Part shown: piece after piece, positions 1 to 7,247 of the stretch
Layout: every line of letters begins with the position of its first letter
Position numbering within the stretch: position 1 is the first letter of the stretch
Source of the DNA: JACDAN01 sp963834825
Lineage (GTDB): Bacteria > Actinomycetota > Thermoleophilia > Gaiellales > Gaiellaceae
Length of the DNA stretch: 64,000 nucleotides
NCBI GenBank assembly: GCA_963834825.1
Contig: CAWICZ010000003.1
Coordinates: 100,300-164,299 of the forward strand
Reading direction: 5' to 3'
The notes under the pieces: model-generated
Seen by the model: only the letters and a program-made list of their open reading frames with translations
Databases searched by the model: none
What the model was told of the DNA's origin: nothing
Made by a program: the position numbers and the translations under genes

Positions 1-349
1 GGATCCCTCCATCCCTCTGCCCAGCACGGAGGAGTCCCTGGAGGACGAGCGGGAGCGGCGCGAGGTCGCCGACGAGCACGAGGCGAAGCGCACCGACTCC
101 TGGAACTGGCATCTTCGAGTCGAGCTGCCGGACCGGAGCGAGGCGGTCACCCTGGCGGACAGGCTGGAATCCGAAGGGCTCCGGGTCCATCGTCGGTGGC
201 GCTATGTCACAGTCGATCTCGCGACCGAGGAGTCAGCGCAGGAGCTCGCCGATCGCCTCGTGGCAACGCTACCCGAGGGCACGGAGTTGACAGTCGAGAC
301 GAAGCCGCCCGACCCGATCTTCGTCTTTCTCGGCTCGCGGGGGGTCTAG
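1..349 (+). CDS. Hypothetical protein, 5'-truncated by the window edge
   Basis: An open frame (codons starting at base 2) runs from the window edge to TAG at 347-349, leaving 115 residues. The first third is very acidic and charged. The rest, from the WNWHLRVEL segment onward, alternates hydrophobic and charged residues in a beta-alpha-beta pattern (RWRYVTVDLATEE, then ELADRL), resembling small ferredoxin-like folds. I recognise it only as an actinobacterial-type conserved hypothetical; no function can be assigned. It converges on rplQ and the two stop codons overlap within the palindrome CTAG, so there is no intergenic space for a terminator. Confidence 0.7.
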   Translation, partial: DPSIPLPSTEESLEDERERREVADEHEAKRTDSWNWHLRVELPDRSEAVTLADRLESEGLRVHRRWRYVTVDLATEESAQELADRLVATLPEGTELTVETKPPDPIFVFLGSRGV

Positions 350-765
350 CCCGGGGCCGCGGCCGTCTCGGCCGGCTCGGGGACCGTCCGCACGAGGGGA
401 GCCGGCGGGACGAAGTCGACGAACTCGAGGTACGCCATCTCGGCGCTGTCACCGACGCGCGGTTCGAGCTTGACGATGCGCAGGTACCCCCCGTTCCGGT
501 CGGCGAAGCGTGGCCCGACCTCGGCGAAGAGCATGTGCACGATCTCCTGGGAGCGGAGGTAGGCGAGCGCCTGGCGGCGCGCGGCGAGATCGCCCCGCCG
601 CCCGAGCGTGATCATCTTCTCGGCGATCGGCCTGACCGCCTTGGCCTTGGCCTCGGTGGTCTTGATCCGGCCGTGCTCGAACAGCGAACCGGCCAGGTTG
701 GCGTAGAGCGCCTTCCTGTGCGCCGAGTCTCGGCCGAGCTTCTTCCCCGAGCGATGGTGACGCAT
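346..765 (-). CDS. rplQ: 50S ribosomal protein L17
   Basis: The 139-residue product begins MRHHRSGKKLGRDSAHRKAL, the L17 signature, and keeps the family's core (GRIKTTEAKAKAVRP, LFAEVGPRF). L17 lines the peptide exit side of the large subunit. The last ~20 residues (PEPAETAAAPG) are a short acidic low-complexity tail beyond the usual ~118-residue core. It is the last gene of the alpha-operon segment, seven bases after rpoA. Its TAG shares CTAG with the stop of the convergent gene. Identification is certain. Confidence 0.97.
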   Translation of the reverse strand: MRHHRSGKKLGRDSAHRKALYANLAGSLFEHGRIKTTEAKAKAVRPIAEKMITLGRRGDLAARRQALAYLRSQEIVHMLFAEVGPRFADRNGGYLRIVKLEPRVGDSAEMAYLEFVDFVPPAPLVRTVPEPAETAAAPG

Positions 766-772
766 CGGTTCG

Positions 773-1744
773 CTAGTCCTCGCCGCGCAGGTTGAGGCCG
801 TGGGTGGCGAGGGTCTCCTTCACCTCTTCGATCGACTTCTTGCCGAAGTTCGGGATCGCCGCCAGCTCGCCCTCGGTCTTCGTCACGAGGTCGCCGATCG
901 TCTCGATCCCGACCCGCTTCAGGCAGTTGTACGAGCGGACGCCGAGCTCGAGCTCCTCGATCGGGAAGTTCTCCATCCCGTGCGCAAGTGGCGCCTCTGC
1001 GGCCGCTTCGCGCGCGGCCGCCGCCTCGCCGAAGCCTTCGATCTTGTCGATGTCCGTGAAGATCGCGAGCTGGCGGATGAGGATCTCGGCTGCTTCGCCG
1101 ATCGCCTCGCGGGGGTCGATCGAGCCGTCGGTCGTGACGTCGAGCGTCAGCTTGTCGTAGTCCGTGCGCTGACCAACGCGCGCGGCCTCGACGTCGTACG
1201 AGACGCGCCGCACCGGCGAGAAGAGCGAGTCGATCGGGATGACACCGATCGTGTGCTCGGGCCCGCGGTTCAGCTCGGCCGGGACGTATCCGCGGCCGCG
1301 GCCGATCGTCATCGTCATCTCAAGCCGACCCTTGTCGGACAGGTGGGCGATCTCGAGCTCCGGGTTGAGGATCTCGAGGTCGGCCGGCGCCTCGATGTCC
1401 CCGCCGGTGACGACGCCCGCGCCGCGCTTCGTCAGGCGGACCTCGATCTCCGGCGACTCACCGTGCAGCCGCCCCACGAGGTTCTTGAGCGCGGAGATGA
1501 TGTCGACTACGTCCTCGCGCACGCCGTTCAGCGTCGTGAACTCGTGCGCGACGCCCTCGATCTTGACCGAGGTGACGGCGGCGCCCTCGAGCGACGAGAG
1601 CAGCACGCGGCGCAGCGAGTTGCCGAACGTGTGGCCGAAGCCGCGGTCGAGCGGCTCGATCACGAAGACTCCGCGCTTCTCATCCACTTCCTCGTGGACG
1701 ATCCGCGGGATCTGAAACTCCATCAAGCTGGTTCTGGTGGCCAT
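773..1744 (-). CDS. rpoA: DNA-directed RNA polymerase alpha subunit
   Basis: The product of 323 residues has the assembly N-terminal domain (GHTFGNSLRRVLLSSL, residues ~35-50) and a C-terminal domain of about 70 residues with ELGVRSYNCLKR and NFGKKSIEEVKETL, which contact UP elements and activators. It dimerises to nucleate beta and beta' assembly. I chose ATG at 1744 because AGAAAGG lies seven bases upstream; in-frame TTG codons at 1750 and 1747 would add two residues but sit closer to that site. It lies between rpsD and rplQ, as usual in the alpha operon. Confidence 0.96.
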   Translation of the reverse strand: MATRTSLMEFQIPRIVHEEVDEKRGVFVIEPLDRGFGHTFGNSLRRVLLSSLEGAAVTSVKIEGVAHEFTTLNGVREDVVDIISALKNLVGRLHGESPEIEVRLTKRGAGVVTGGDIEAPADLEILNPELEIAHLSDKGRLEMTMTIGRGRGYVPAELNRGPEHTIGVIPIDSLFSPVRRVSYDVEAARVGQRTDYDKLTLDVTTDGSIDPREAIGEAAEILIRQLAIFTDIDKIEGFGEAAAAREAAAEAPLAHGMENFPIEELELGVRSYNCLKRVGIETIGDLVTKTEGELAAIPNFGKKSIEEVKETLATHGLNLRGED

Positions 1745-1770
1745 CAACAAACCTTTCTTAGAAGAACTGG

Positions 1771-1796
1771 AAGCACTCTAGGACGCGTAGCGTTGG
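1771..1796 (-). other. Small hairpin element after rpsD (TAC-loop family, copy 1)
   Basis: Between the rpsD stop and rpoA, the transcript reads ACGC-UAC-GCGU followed by CCUAGAGUGC. The stem is four to five base pairs with a UAC loop. A near-identical element follows fusA (17771-17792) and a version with a different stem but the same loop follows tuf (16523-16542). A role in RNA processing or translational uncoupling is only a guess. Confidence 0.4.
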
Positions 1797-2417
1797 TTAC
1801 TTCGAGTAGAGCTCGACGATGAGCTGTTCCTGGACGGGCGTGTCGATCTCGCCTCGCTCGGGCCACTTGAGCACCTTGCCGGTGATGTTCTCGTGGTCGG
1901 CCTGGAGCCACGGGGCGACCGAGGCCGTCAGATCGGTCGCATCGCGGATGACCTGCTCGGCCGGGCTTCCGGGCGCCATCGTGACGACGTCGTCCGGCTT
2001 GATCTGGCAGCTCGGGATGTTCACGCGCCGGCCGTTGACGTGAAAGTGGCCGTGGCGCACGAGTTGCCGCGCCTGCGCCCGTGAGGCGGCGAAGCCGAGG
2101 CGGTAAACGATGTTGTCGAGCCGCGTCTCGAGCAGCCTGAGCAGGTTCTCGCCCGTGATCCCTGATCCGCGCGCCGCCTTCGTGTAGTAGGTGCGGAACT
2201 GCTTCTCCAGCAGGCCGTAGTAGCGCCGGGCCTTCTGCTTCTCGCGCAGCTGGAGCAGGTACTCGGACTGCTTGATGCGGCCGCGACCGTGTTCCCCCGG
2301 CGGGTAGCTGCGGCGCTCGACCGAGCACTTCTCGGTCAGGCAGCGCTCGCCCTTCAGGAACAGCTTCATCCCCTCGCGGCGGCAAAAGCGACACTTCGGA
2401 CCGATCGACCTGGCCAT
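1797..2417 (-). CDS. rpsD: 30S ribosomal protein S4, zinc-binding type
   Basis: S4 nucleates 16S rRNA 5'-domain folding. The 206-residue product begins MARSIGPKCRFCRREG and carries C9, C12, C26 and C31, the four-cysteine pattern of zinc-containing S4. An S4 RNA-binding domain follows (RLDNIVYRLGFAASRAQARQLVRHGHF region). The open frame extends further upstream, but ATG at 2417 is the S4 start and has GGGAGGGG close upstream. That ribosome-binding site is part of the 3' arm of a long palindrome (2419-2582), suggesting translational control. Followed by rpoA. Confidence 0.97.
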   Translation of the reverse strand: MARSIGPKCRFCRREGMKLFLKGERCLTEKCSVERRSYPPGEHGRGRIKQSEYLLQLREKQKARRYYGLLEKQFRTYYTKAARGSGITGENLLRLLETRLDNIVYRLGFAASRAQARQLVRHGHFHVNGRRVNIPSCQIKPDDVVTMAPGSPAEQVIRDATDLTASVAPWLQADHENITGKVLKWPERGEIDTPVQEQLIVELYSK

Positions 2418-2418
2418 T

Positions 2419-2582
2419 AGTGCCCCTCCCAGTAGTGCCGCCGAGTTTCTGGGTCGCGAGCACCAAGCCAGAGTTCGCACGCCGACGAGGCAAGGCTGGA
2501 CAGCCTTGGTGAGGAGGTGGGTGAGCTCTGGCGCCGCGTGATCGCGGGCCAGAAGCCGGCATGTACTGCTGGGAGGGGCACT
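2419..2582 (-). promoter_or_regulatory. 164-nt imperfect palindrome sequestering the rpsD ribosome-binding site
   Basis: The rpsK-rpsD gap is one long inverted repeat. Arms are 2419-2498 and 2501-2582 and the centre is an 8-bp stem (CAAGGCTG/CAGCCTTG, tetraloop GUCC in RNA form). The outermost 14 bp pair perfectly: the 5' arm begins at the rpsK stop codon (UAGUGCCCCUCCCAG) and the 3' arm contains CUGGGAGGGGCACU, which is the rpsD Shine-Dalgarno. Internal matches include CCAGAA/UUCUGG, CGCGA and GCCAGAG. It should fold as one long hairpin that hides the rpsD site. Regulation by S4 is inferred from known S4 autoregulation in other bacteria; a palindromic mobile element is the alternative. Confidence 0.65.
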
Positions 2583-2985
2583 AAACGCGCCTCCGCTTCT
2601 TCTGCCGGACGCCGTTGTGCGCTTGCGGGGTCACATCCTTGACGCCGAGGATCTCGAGCCCGGCCGCCTGCAGCGAACGAATCGCCGTCTCGCGACCTGA
2701 GCCGGGGCCCTTGACGAAGACCTCGACCTTCTGGAGGCCGTGCTCCATGCCCTTTCGCGCGCAGGCGTCGGCTGTCACCTGCGCCGCGAACGGCGTCGAC
2801 TTCCGGGAGCCCTTGAAGCCGGCCGAGCCGGCGGACTCCCACACGATGACGGCGCCGTCCTTGTCGGTCAGCGTGACGATCGTGTTGTTGAACGACGTCT
2901 TGATGTGCGCCTGGCCGATGGCGATGTTCTTCTTGACGCGGCGGCGGGTACGCCCGCGGGTGGCTTGTCTGCGAGGAGGCGCCAT
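2581..2985 (-). CDS. rpsK: 30S ribosomal protein S11
   Basis: The 134-residue product has the S11 core NNTIVTLTDKDG, followed by GSAGFKGSRKSTPFAAQ and GPGSGRETAIRSL, and ends in a basic tail (RQKKRRRV). S11 forms part of the small-subunit platform near the mRNA exit. It starts three bases after rpsM ends, so the two are probably co-translated. The stop codon lies inside the 5' arm of the rpsD palindrome, so ribosomes ending on rpsK could disturb that hairpin. Confidence 0.97.
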   Translation of the reverse strand: MAPPRRQATRGRTRRRVKKNIAIGQAHIKTSFNNTIVTLTDKDGAVIVWESAGSAGFKGSRKSTPFAAQVTADACARKGMEHGLQKVEVFVKGPGSGRETAIRSLQAAGLEILGVKDVTPQAHNGVRQKKRRRV

Positions 2986-2987
2986 GG

Positions 2988-3371
2988 CTACGTCTTCTGA
3001 GGTGCCTTCTTGCCGCGGCCGACGGTCTTCTTCGGGCCCTTCCGCGTTCGCGCGTTCGTCTTCGTGCGCTGCCCGTTGACCGGTAGCCCGCGCCGGTGCC
3101 GCAGACCACGGTAGGCGCCGATCTCGGAGAGACGCTTGATCGCCTGCGTGCGCTCACGGCGAAGGTCACCCTCGACCTGGAGGCTGCCGTCGATGTACTC
3201 GCGGAGCTTCGTGATCTCGGGATCGGTCAGATCGCGCACCTTCTCGGCGGGCGAGAGCCCGGTCGCCTTGCAGACCTGGAGCGCGGTGGAGCGGCCGATG
3301 CCGAAGATGTAGGTCAGCCCGATCTCGAGGTTCTTGTCACGCGGGAGATTGACGCCGGCGATTCGTGCCAT
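2988..3371 (-). CDS. rpsM: 30S ribosomal protein S13
   Basis: The 127-residue product begins MARIAGVNLPRDKNLEIGL and keeps the S13 motifs TYIFGIGRSTA and GAYRGLRHRRGLPVNGQRT. S13 bridges the small-subunit head to the large subunit and contacts P-site tRNA with its basic C-terminal tail, here GRGKKAPQKT. It lies nine bases after rpmJ. The order infA-rpmJ-rpsM-rpsK-rpsD-rpoA-rplQ is the standard Gram-positive alpha arrangement. Confidence 0.97.
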   Translation of the reverse strand: MARIAGVNLPRDKNLEIGLTYIFGIGRSTALQVCKATGLSPAEKVRDLTDPEITKLREYIDGSLQVEGDLRRERTQAIKRLSEIGAYRGLRHRRGLPVNGQRTKTNARTRKGPKKTVGRGKKAPQKT

Positions 3372-3380
3372 AGCTGGTTT

Positions 3381-3494
3381 CTATCCCTGCCTTTGCTTGT
3401 GTCGCGGGTTGGTGCAGATGACCATGACGTGACCATGCCGCTTGATCACGCGGCAGCGCTCGCACATCGGTTTGACTGATGCTCTGACTTTCAT
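3381..3494 (-). CDS. rpmJ: 50S ribosomal protein L36, zinc-ribbon type
   Basis: A 37-codon frame encodes MKVRASVKPMCERCRVIKRH and continues to a C-terminal KQRQG. It has the zinc-binding Cys/Cys/Cys/His set (C11, C14, C27, H32), so it is the zinc-dependent form of L36. ATG at 3494 lies in the second copy of a perfect 17-bp tandem repeat. The stop codon of a six-codon micro-ORF made by the first copy overlaps the rpmJ start in ATGA, which suggests translational coupling to infA through the micro-ORF. Confidence 0.95.
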   Translation of the reverse strand: MKVRASVKPMCERCRVIKRHGHVMVICTNPRHKQRQG

Positions 3495-3521
3495 CGGTGC
3501 CTATCTTTCATCGGTGCCTAT
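3488..3521 (-). repeat. Perfect 17-bp tandem duplication at the infA/rpmJ junction
   Basis: CTTTCATCGGTGCCTAT occurs twice head to tail (3488-3504 and 3505-3521). On the coding strand each copy holds ATAGGCACCGATGAAAG. The first copy contains the infA stop codon overlapping an ATG; the second contains the rpmJ ATG. The unduplicated state would have been a direct infA/rpmJ ATGA overlap. Because 17 is 2 mod 3, the duplication automatically creates an open micro-ORF ending in another ATGA. Confidence 0.9.
3491..3511 (-). CDS. Six-codon micro-ORF bridging infA and rpmJ (MKDRHR)
   Basis: ATG at 3511 overlaps the infA TGA (ATGA), and the micro-ORF ends in TGA at 3491-3493, which overlaps the rpmJ ATG (ATGA). 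It arises from the 17-bp tandem duplication. It is unlikely to make a functional peptide. It could instead pass terminating ribosomes from infA to rpmJ. Its translation is inferred only from the geometry of the two overlaps. Confidence 0.45.
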   Translation of the reverse strand: MKDRHR

Positions 3522-3729
3522 AGGTGATGCGCCCACGCGAGAGGTCGTATGGAGAGAGCTCGACCTTGACCCTGTCGCCCGGAAGGATGCGGATGTAGTT
3601 CTTGCGCATCTTCCCGGAGATCTTCGCGAGCACCTCGTGGCCGCCATCCACCTGGATGCGGAACATCGTGCTCGGCAGAGCCTCGACAACCTCGCCCTCT
3701 ACCTCGATCTTCTCTTCCTTCTGGGCCAT
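3508..3729 (-). CDS. infA: Translation initiation factor IF-1
   Basis: The 73-residue protein has the OB-fold IF-1 sequence: EVVEALPSTMFRIQVDGGHEVLA, then KISGKMRKNYIRILPGDRVKVELSPYDLSRGRITYRHR at the C-terminus. It binds the A-site of the 30S subunit during initiation. GGAGG lies a few bases upstream of ATG at 3729. A 118-base gap with an extended -10 box separates it from map, so a promoter for infA-rpmJ-rpsM-rpsK-rpsD-rpoA-rplQ is likely here. Confidence 0.97.
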   Translation of the reverse strand: MAQKEEKIEVEGEVVEALPSTMFRIQVDGGHEVLAKISGKMRKNYIRILPGDRVKVELSPYDLSRGRITYRHR

Positions 3730-3847
3730 ACCTCCTCACACGGAAACCGCGCCCGGAGCGCGGTCTTCAGGACAAACGAACACAGCGCAGTTGGGCCTGC
3801 GCCGAGCGAAAAATGGTAGCAAAAGCGCTCTTCCTGATTGAGTGGCC
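3730..3847 (-). promoter_or_regulatory. infA upstream region with extended -10 promoter
   Basis: This is the largest gap between the spc and alpha clusters. On the minus strand, TTTTGCTACCAT (hexamer at 3818-3813) matches an extended -10 (TGnTAnnnT). The same TTTGCTACCAT occurs upstream of rpsL at 20806-20801. No good -35 is seen. A GC-rich hairpin (CCGCGCTCC...GGGCGCGG, about 3747-3766) lies in the predicted leader just before the infA ribosome-binding site. Confidence 0.55.
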
Positions 3848-4618
3848 CTACCGCGCCCGAACCGGCGCCATCGTCAGGATTCTGGGCCCCTCTTCGGTCA
3901 CTGCGACCGTATGCTCGAAGTGTGCGGAGAGCGAGCCGTCGGCGGTCGCGATCGTCCACTGATCGGGCCTGACGACCACGTCCTGCCCGCCGGCGTTGAT
4001 CATCGGCTCGATCGCCAGCGTCATCCCGGGCGCGAGTGTCGGGCCTCGTCCCGGCTCGCCGTAGTTGGGGATCTGCGGGTCCTCGTGCATCGACCGGCCG
4101 ACGCCGTGTCCGACGAGGCTCTTGACGACGGAGAACCCTGCCTCCTCGGTGACACGCTGAACCGCGTGCGAGATGTCGGTGAGCTTCCCGCCGCTACGGG
4201 CCTGCTCGATGCCGGCATGGAGCGCCGCCTCGCACACCTCGAGGAGCCGCTCGGCGCCGGGGTCGATCTCGCCGACCGGGAACGTGAACGCCGAGTCGGC
4301 GACGTAGCCGTCGAGCGTGACGCCGACGTCCACCGAGAGCACGTCGCCTTCCTTGAGCTCGTACCCGTTCGGGATCCCGTGCACGACGACGTCGTTCGGC
4401 GACGTACAGATCGAGGCCGGATAGGGATACGGGCCGCGGTAGCCCTTGAATGTCGGTATGCCGCCGCGCGAGCGGATGAACTCATCGGCGATCCGGTCGA
4501 GCTCGCCGGTCGTCGTCCCCGCACTGATGTGCCGGCCGAGCAACGCCAGGGTCTCGGCGACGACTTCGCCCGCGCGGGCCATCAGCTCGAGCTCGTTGCT
4601 CGACTTCCTGATGATCAT
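3848..4618 (-). CDS. map: Methionine aminopeptidase, type I
   Basis: The enzyme removes initiator methionine from nascent proteins. The 256-residue sequence has the pita-bread fold markers: VVVHGIPNGYELKEGD, SVDVG and VADSAFTF (two metal Asp), GHGVGRSMHEDP (His), AIEPMIN (Glu) and AHFEHTVAVTE (Glu). It lacks the N-terminal zinc/SH3 extension of the longer MetAP1c form. Its ATG overlaps the adk stop (ATGA), as in the common secY-adk-map-infA order. Confidence 0.96.
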   Translation of the reverse strand: MIIRKSSNELELMARAGEVVAETLALLGRHISAGTTTGELDRIADEFIRSRGGIPTFKGYRGPYPYPASICTSPNDVVVHGIPNGYELKEGDVLSVDVGVTLDGYVADSAFTFPVGEIDPGAERLLEVCEAALHAGIEQARSGGKLTDISHAVQRVTEEAGFSVVKSLVGHGVGRSMHEDPQIPNYGEPGRGPTLAPGMTLAIEPMINAGGQDVVVRPDQWTIATADGSLSAHFEHTVAVTEEGPRILTMAPVRAR

Positions 4619-5193
4619 GATCTGCTGGCCACCTGATCGAGTGCCTCCTGAAGCTCCGCGAAGACCTCGTTGACCGAGTTGTCCGCGTGGATGCCGACGA
4701 GATTGCCATGAAGACGGTAGTGCTCGATCAGCGGTTCCGTCTCCTCGTGGTAGAGCGCGAGCCGGCGAGCGATTGGCTCCGGCGTGTCATCGCTGCGGTT
4801 CTCGAGCTCGGCGCGCCTCATCAGCCGCTCGGTCGCGACGTCGTCTGAGAGCTGAAACTCGAACACGATCGAGAGCTCGCGGCCGATCTCCGACAGCATC
4901 GTGTCGAGCGCGTCCGCCTGAGCCGAGGTCCGGGGGAACCCGTCGAGGATGAAGCCCTCGGCGGTGTCCTCCTCGCCGAGCCGCTCGCGGATCAGGTCGA
5001 TCATCAGGTCGTCGGGCACGAGCCGGCCGCTCCGGACGATCGGCTTCACCCTCTGCCCGAGCTCGGTTTCCTGATCGATCGCCGTCCGGAGCATCTCGCC
5101 GGTCGCGATGTGAGGGATCCCGTACTCGGCCTCGATCCGCTTCGCCTGCGTGCCCTTTCCGGAGCCTTGCGGCCCCAGCAGTAGGACGTTCAC
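4615..5193 (-). CDS. adk: Adenylate kinase, short-LID form
   Basis: It interconverts AMP+ATP and 2 ADP. The P-loop GPQGSGKGTQ is at residues 7-16, followed by ATGEMLR and the DGFPRTSAQ segment. At 192 residues it lacks the ~27-residue zinc/LID insert of long bacterial kinases, as is typical of actinobacteria. The start codon at 5193 abuts the secY stop at 5194, so translation is probably coupled. Confidence 0.96.
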   Translation of the reverse strand: MNVLLLGPQGSGKGTQAKRIEAEYGIPHIATGEMLRTAIDQETELGQRVKPIVRSGRLVPDDLMIDLIRERLGEEDTAEGFILDGFPRTSAQADALDTMLSEIGRELSIVFEFQLSDDVATERLMRRAELENRSDDTPEPIARRLALYHEETEPLIEHYRLHGNLVGIHADNSVNEVFAELQEALDQVASRS

Positions 5194-6450
5194 CTACTTC
5201 AGGAAGCCTTCGTAGGAGCGCATCATCATCTGCGACTCCATCTGCCGCATCGTGTCGAGCGCGACCCCGACGGCGATCAGAACGGACGTGCCGCCGAGAG
5301 CTCCGGCCAGCGCCTGGGAAACGCCGGTGTACGCAATCACCAGGCTGGGCAAGGTGGCGACAATCGCCAGGTAGATCGCTCCCGGCAACGTCAGCCGCGT
5401 CAGCACGCGATCGAGGTACTGCGCGGTCGGCGGCCCTGGCCGGATGCCGGGGATGTAGCCGCCATGCTTCCGCAGGTTGTCGGCCTGGTCGACGGGGTTG
5501 AACTGCACCGCCGTGTAGAAGAACGTAAAGATCACGATCAGCGCTGCCTGCAGCAGCAGGTACGACCAGTCCGTGTACGAGAAGTACTTGTTGATGAAGC
5601 TCTGCGTCTGCGGGAAGTACTGCGCGATCGTCGGTGGGAAGGCCATCACGGCGGCCGCGAAGATGACCGGAATGACGCCGGCCATGTTCACGCGCAGCGG
5701 CATGTAGGTCGAGCCGCCTGTCGTCATCCGCCGGCCGACCATCCGCTTCGCGTACTGGATCGGGATCCGGCGCTGGCCCTCCTGGATGAAGACGACGGCG
5801 ACGACGACGCCGACGGCCATCAGCGGGAAGAAGAGCCGCTCGAAGATGCCGCCCTCGACCCATGCCCGAATGCCGAGCGGCAGGCCGGTGAGGATCGAGG
5901 CGAAGATCAGCAGCGAGATCCCGTTGCCGATCCCACGCTTCGTGATCAGCTCGCCCATCCACATCAGGAGTGTGCAGCCGGCGGTGAGTGTCAGGACAAT
6001 CAGCGCGCCGCGGCCGAAGTTGGCATCGAGTGCGCCCGTACGCTGGAACAGGAACGCGAAGCCCATCGCCTGAGCGGCCGCGAGCACCACGGTCAGGTAG
6101 CGCGTGTACTGGTTGATCTTGGCGTAGCCGGCCTCGCCTTCCTTCTGAAGCTGCTCGAGGCGCGGAATCACGACCGTCATCAGCTGGAGGATGATCGACG
6201 CCGTGACGTACGGCATGATCCCGAGCGCGAAGATCGCGAACTGGGAGAGCGCGCCGCCCGAGAACAGGTTCAGGAGCGCGAGCACCGTTCCACCGGCCGA
6301 CGAGTTGAAGTAGTTCTCGACCGTCTCCGAGTTGACGCCCGGCGCAGGGATCCACGAGCCCAGGCGGTAGAGGAGGAGGATCACCGCCGTGAAGAGAACG
6401 CGGCGCCGAAGCTCGGGCACGCGCCACGCGTTCGTCAGCCAGGAGAACAT
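5194..6450 (-). CDS. secY: Protein translocase subunit SecY
   Basis: SecY forms the membrane channel for Sec export. The 418-residue protein has about ten hydrophobic segments. Conserved stretches include LGSWIPAPG near the first membrane span, the loop GQRRIPIQYAKR, and the C-terminal cytoplasmic region RPGPPTAQYLDRVLTRLT. Its start abuts the rplO stop and its stop abuts adk. SecE, its partner, is encoded at 33537-33890 in the same window. Confidence 0.97.
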   Translation of the reverse strand: MFSWLTNAWRVPELRRRVLFTAVILLLYRLGSWIPAPGVNSETVENYFNSSAGGTVLALLNLFSGGALSQFAIFALGIMPYVTASIILQLMTVVIPRLEQLQKEGEAGYAKINQYTRYLTVVLAAAQAMGFAFLFQRTGALDANFGRGALIVLTLTAGCTLLMWMGELITKRGIGNGISLLIFASILTGLPLGIRAWVEGGIFERLFFPLMAVGVVVAVVFIQEGQRRIPIQYAKRMVGRRMTTGGSTYMPLRVNMAGVIPVIFAAAVMAFPPTIAQYFPQTQSFINKYFSYTDWSYLLLQAALIVIFTFFYTAVQFNPVDQADNLRKHGGYIPGIRPGPPTAQYLDRVLTRLTLPGAIYLAIVATLPSLVIAYTGVSQALAGALGGTSVLIAVGVALDTMRQMESQMMMRSYEGFLK

Positions 6451-7050
6451 CTACGCGGTTTCGGCGGCCTCGTCCGCTTCCGCAGCGGCTTCCGGCTCGG
6501 CCGACTCCTCTTCTTCCTCGGGCGGTGGCGCCGCGGCCTGAGGCTTCTTGCGGGCCTTCTTGATCTTCGGCTCCTTCAGAGCAGTCACCGAGCCGCCGGC
6601 GCCCTCGATCTTCTCTCGCGCCGAGGCCGAGAACGCATGGGCGGTGACGGTGAGCTTCTTCGTGAGCTCGCCGTAGCCGAGGATCTTCACCTCGACCCTC
6701 GCGTTGCGGATCAGGCCCGCCTCCGAGAGCAGCGCCGGCGTTACGTCGGTGCCCGCGTCGAACCGCTCGAGATCGCGGACGTTGACTCCGGCCATGAACG
6801 TCCGGTGCGGCCCGATCGGCATCGCGTCCTTCGAGTACGGGCCGCGCTGCTTGCCGAGTCGCATGTAGATCGGCATCTGGCCGCCCTCGAACCCGGCGCG
6901 CATCTTGTGCGAGCCCGAGCGCGCCTTCTGGCCCTTGATTCCGCGGCCGGCATAGCGACCCTTGCCCGAGCCCATGCCACGGCCGATCCGCTTGCGAGCC
7001 TTGCGCGGGGACGCGGGCTTCAGATTGGAGAGATTGAGCTGCTCGGGCAT
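6451..7050 (-). CDS. rplO: 50S ribosomal protein L15 with acidic C-terminal tail
   Basis: The L15 core is complete: LKPASPRKARKRIGRGMGSG, then GRGIKGQKARSG and GFEGGQMPIYMRLGKQRG. The last ~45 residues are an extension, first basic (KIKKARKKPQ) then acidic and Ala-rich (PPPEEEEESAEPEAAAE), bringing the protein to 199 residues compared with about 145 for typical L15. It follows rpmD by 11 bases and abuts secY. Confidence 0.97.
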   Translation of the reverse strand: MPEQLNLSNLKPASPRKARKRIGRGMGSGKGRYAGRGIKGQKARSGSHKMRAGFEGGQMPIYMRLGKQRGPYSKDAMPIGPHRTFMAGVNVRDLERFDAGTDVTPALLSEAGLIRNARVEVKILGYGELTKKLTVTAHAFSASAREKIEGAGGSVTALKEPKIKKARKKPQAAAPPPEEEEESAEPEAAAEADEAAETA

Positions 7051-7061
7051 GGCTTTCCGGT

Positions 7062-7247
7062 CTAGTCCTCGCCCTCGACCCGGACGAGGTGGCGAACCAA
7101 CCTCAGCATACCGGCGGTTTCGGGGCTCTCCGGGCGCTCGACGGAGCGTCCGATTTTGCCGAGCCCCAGGGCGCGCAGGGTGCCGCGATGGCGCTGCGTC
7201 TGGCCGATCTCGCTGCGGATCTGGGTGATCTTCAGCGTCTTACTCAC
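7062..7247 (-). CDS. rpmD: 50S ribosomal protein L30
   Basis: The 61-residue protein begins MSKTLKITQIRSEIGQTQRH and has the L30 pattern RGTLRALGLGKIGRSVER. Its start lies inside the end of rpsE, giving an 8-base overlap. The order rpsE-rpmD-rplO is standard for the spc operon. Confidence 0.95.
   Translation of the reverse strand: MSKTLKITQIRSEIGQTQRHRGTLRALGLGKIGRSVERPESPETAGMLRLVRHLVRVEGED

Noticed and set aside
1..6. GGATCC at the very start, suggesting a cloning junction
   Set aside because: A single 6-base site at an arbitrary window edge is weak evidence, and the gene reads through it normally.
5464..7065. A 533-residue plus-strand frame opposite secY and rplO
   Set aside because: It is a GC-driven antisense shadow of conserved genes, with no start signal.
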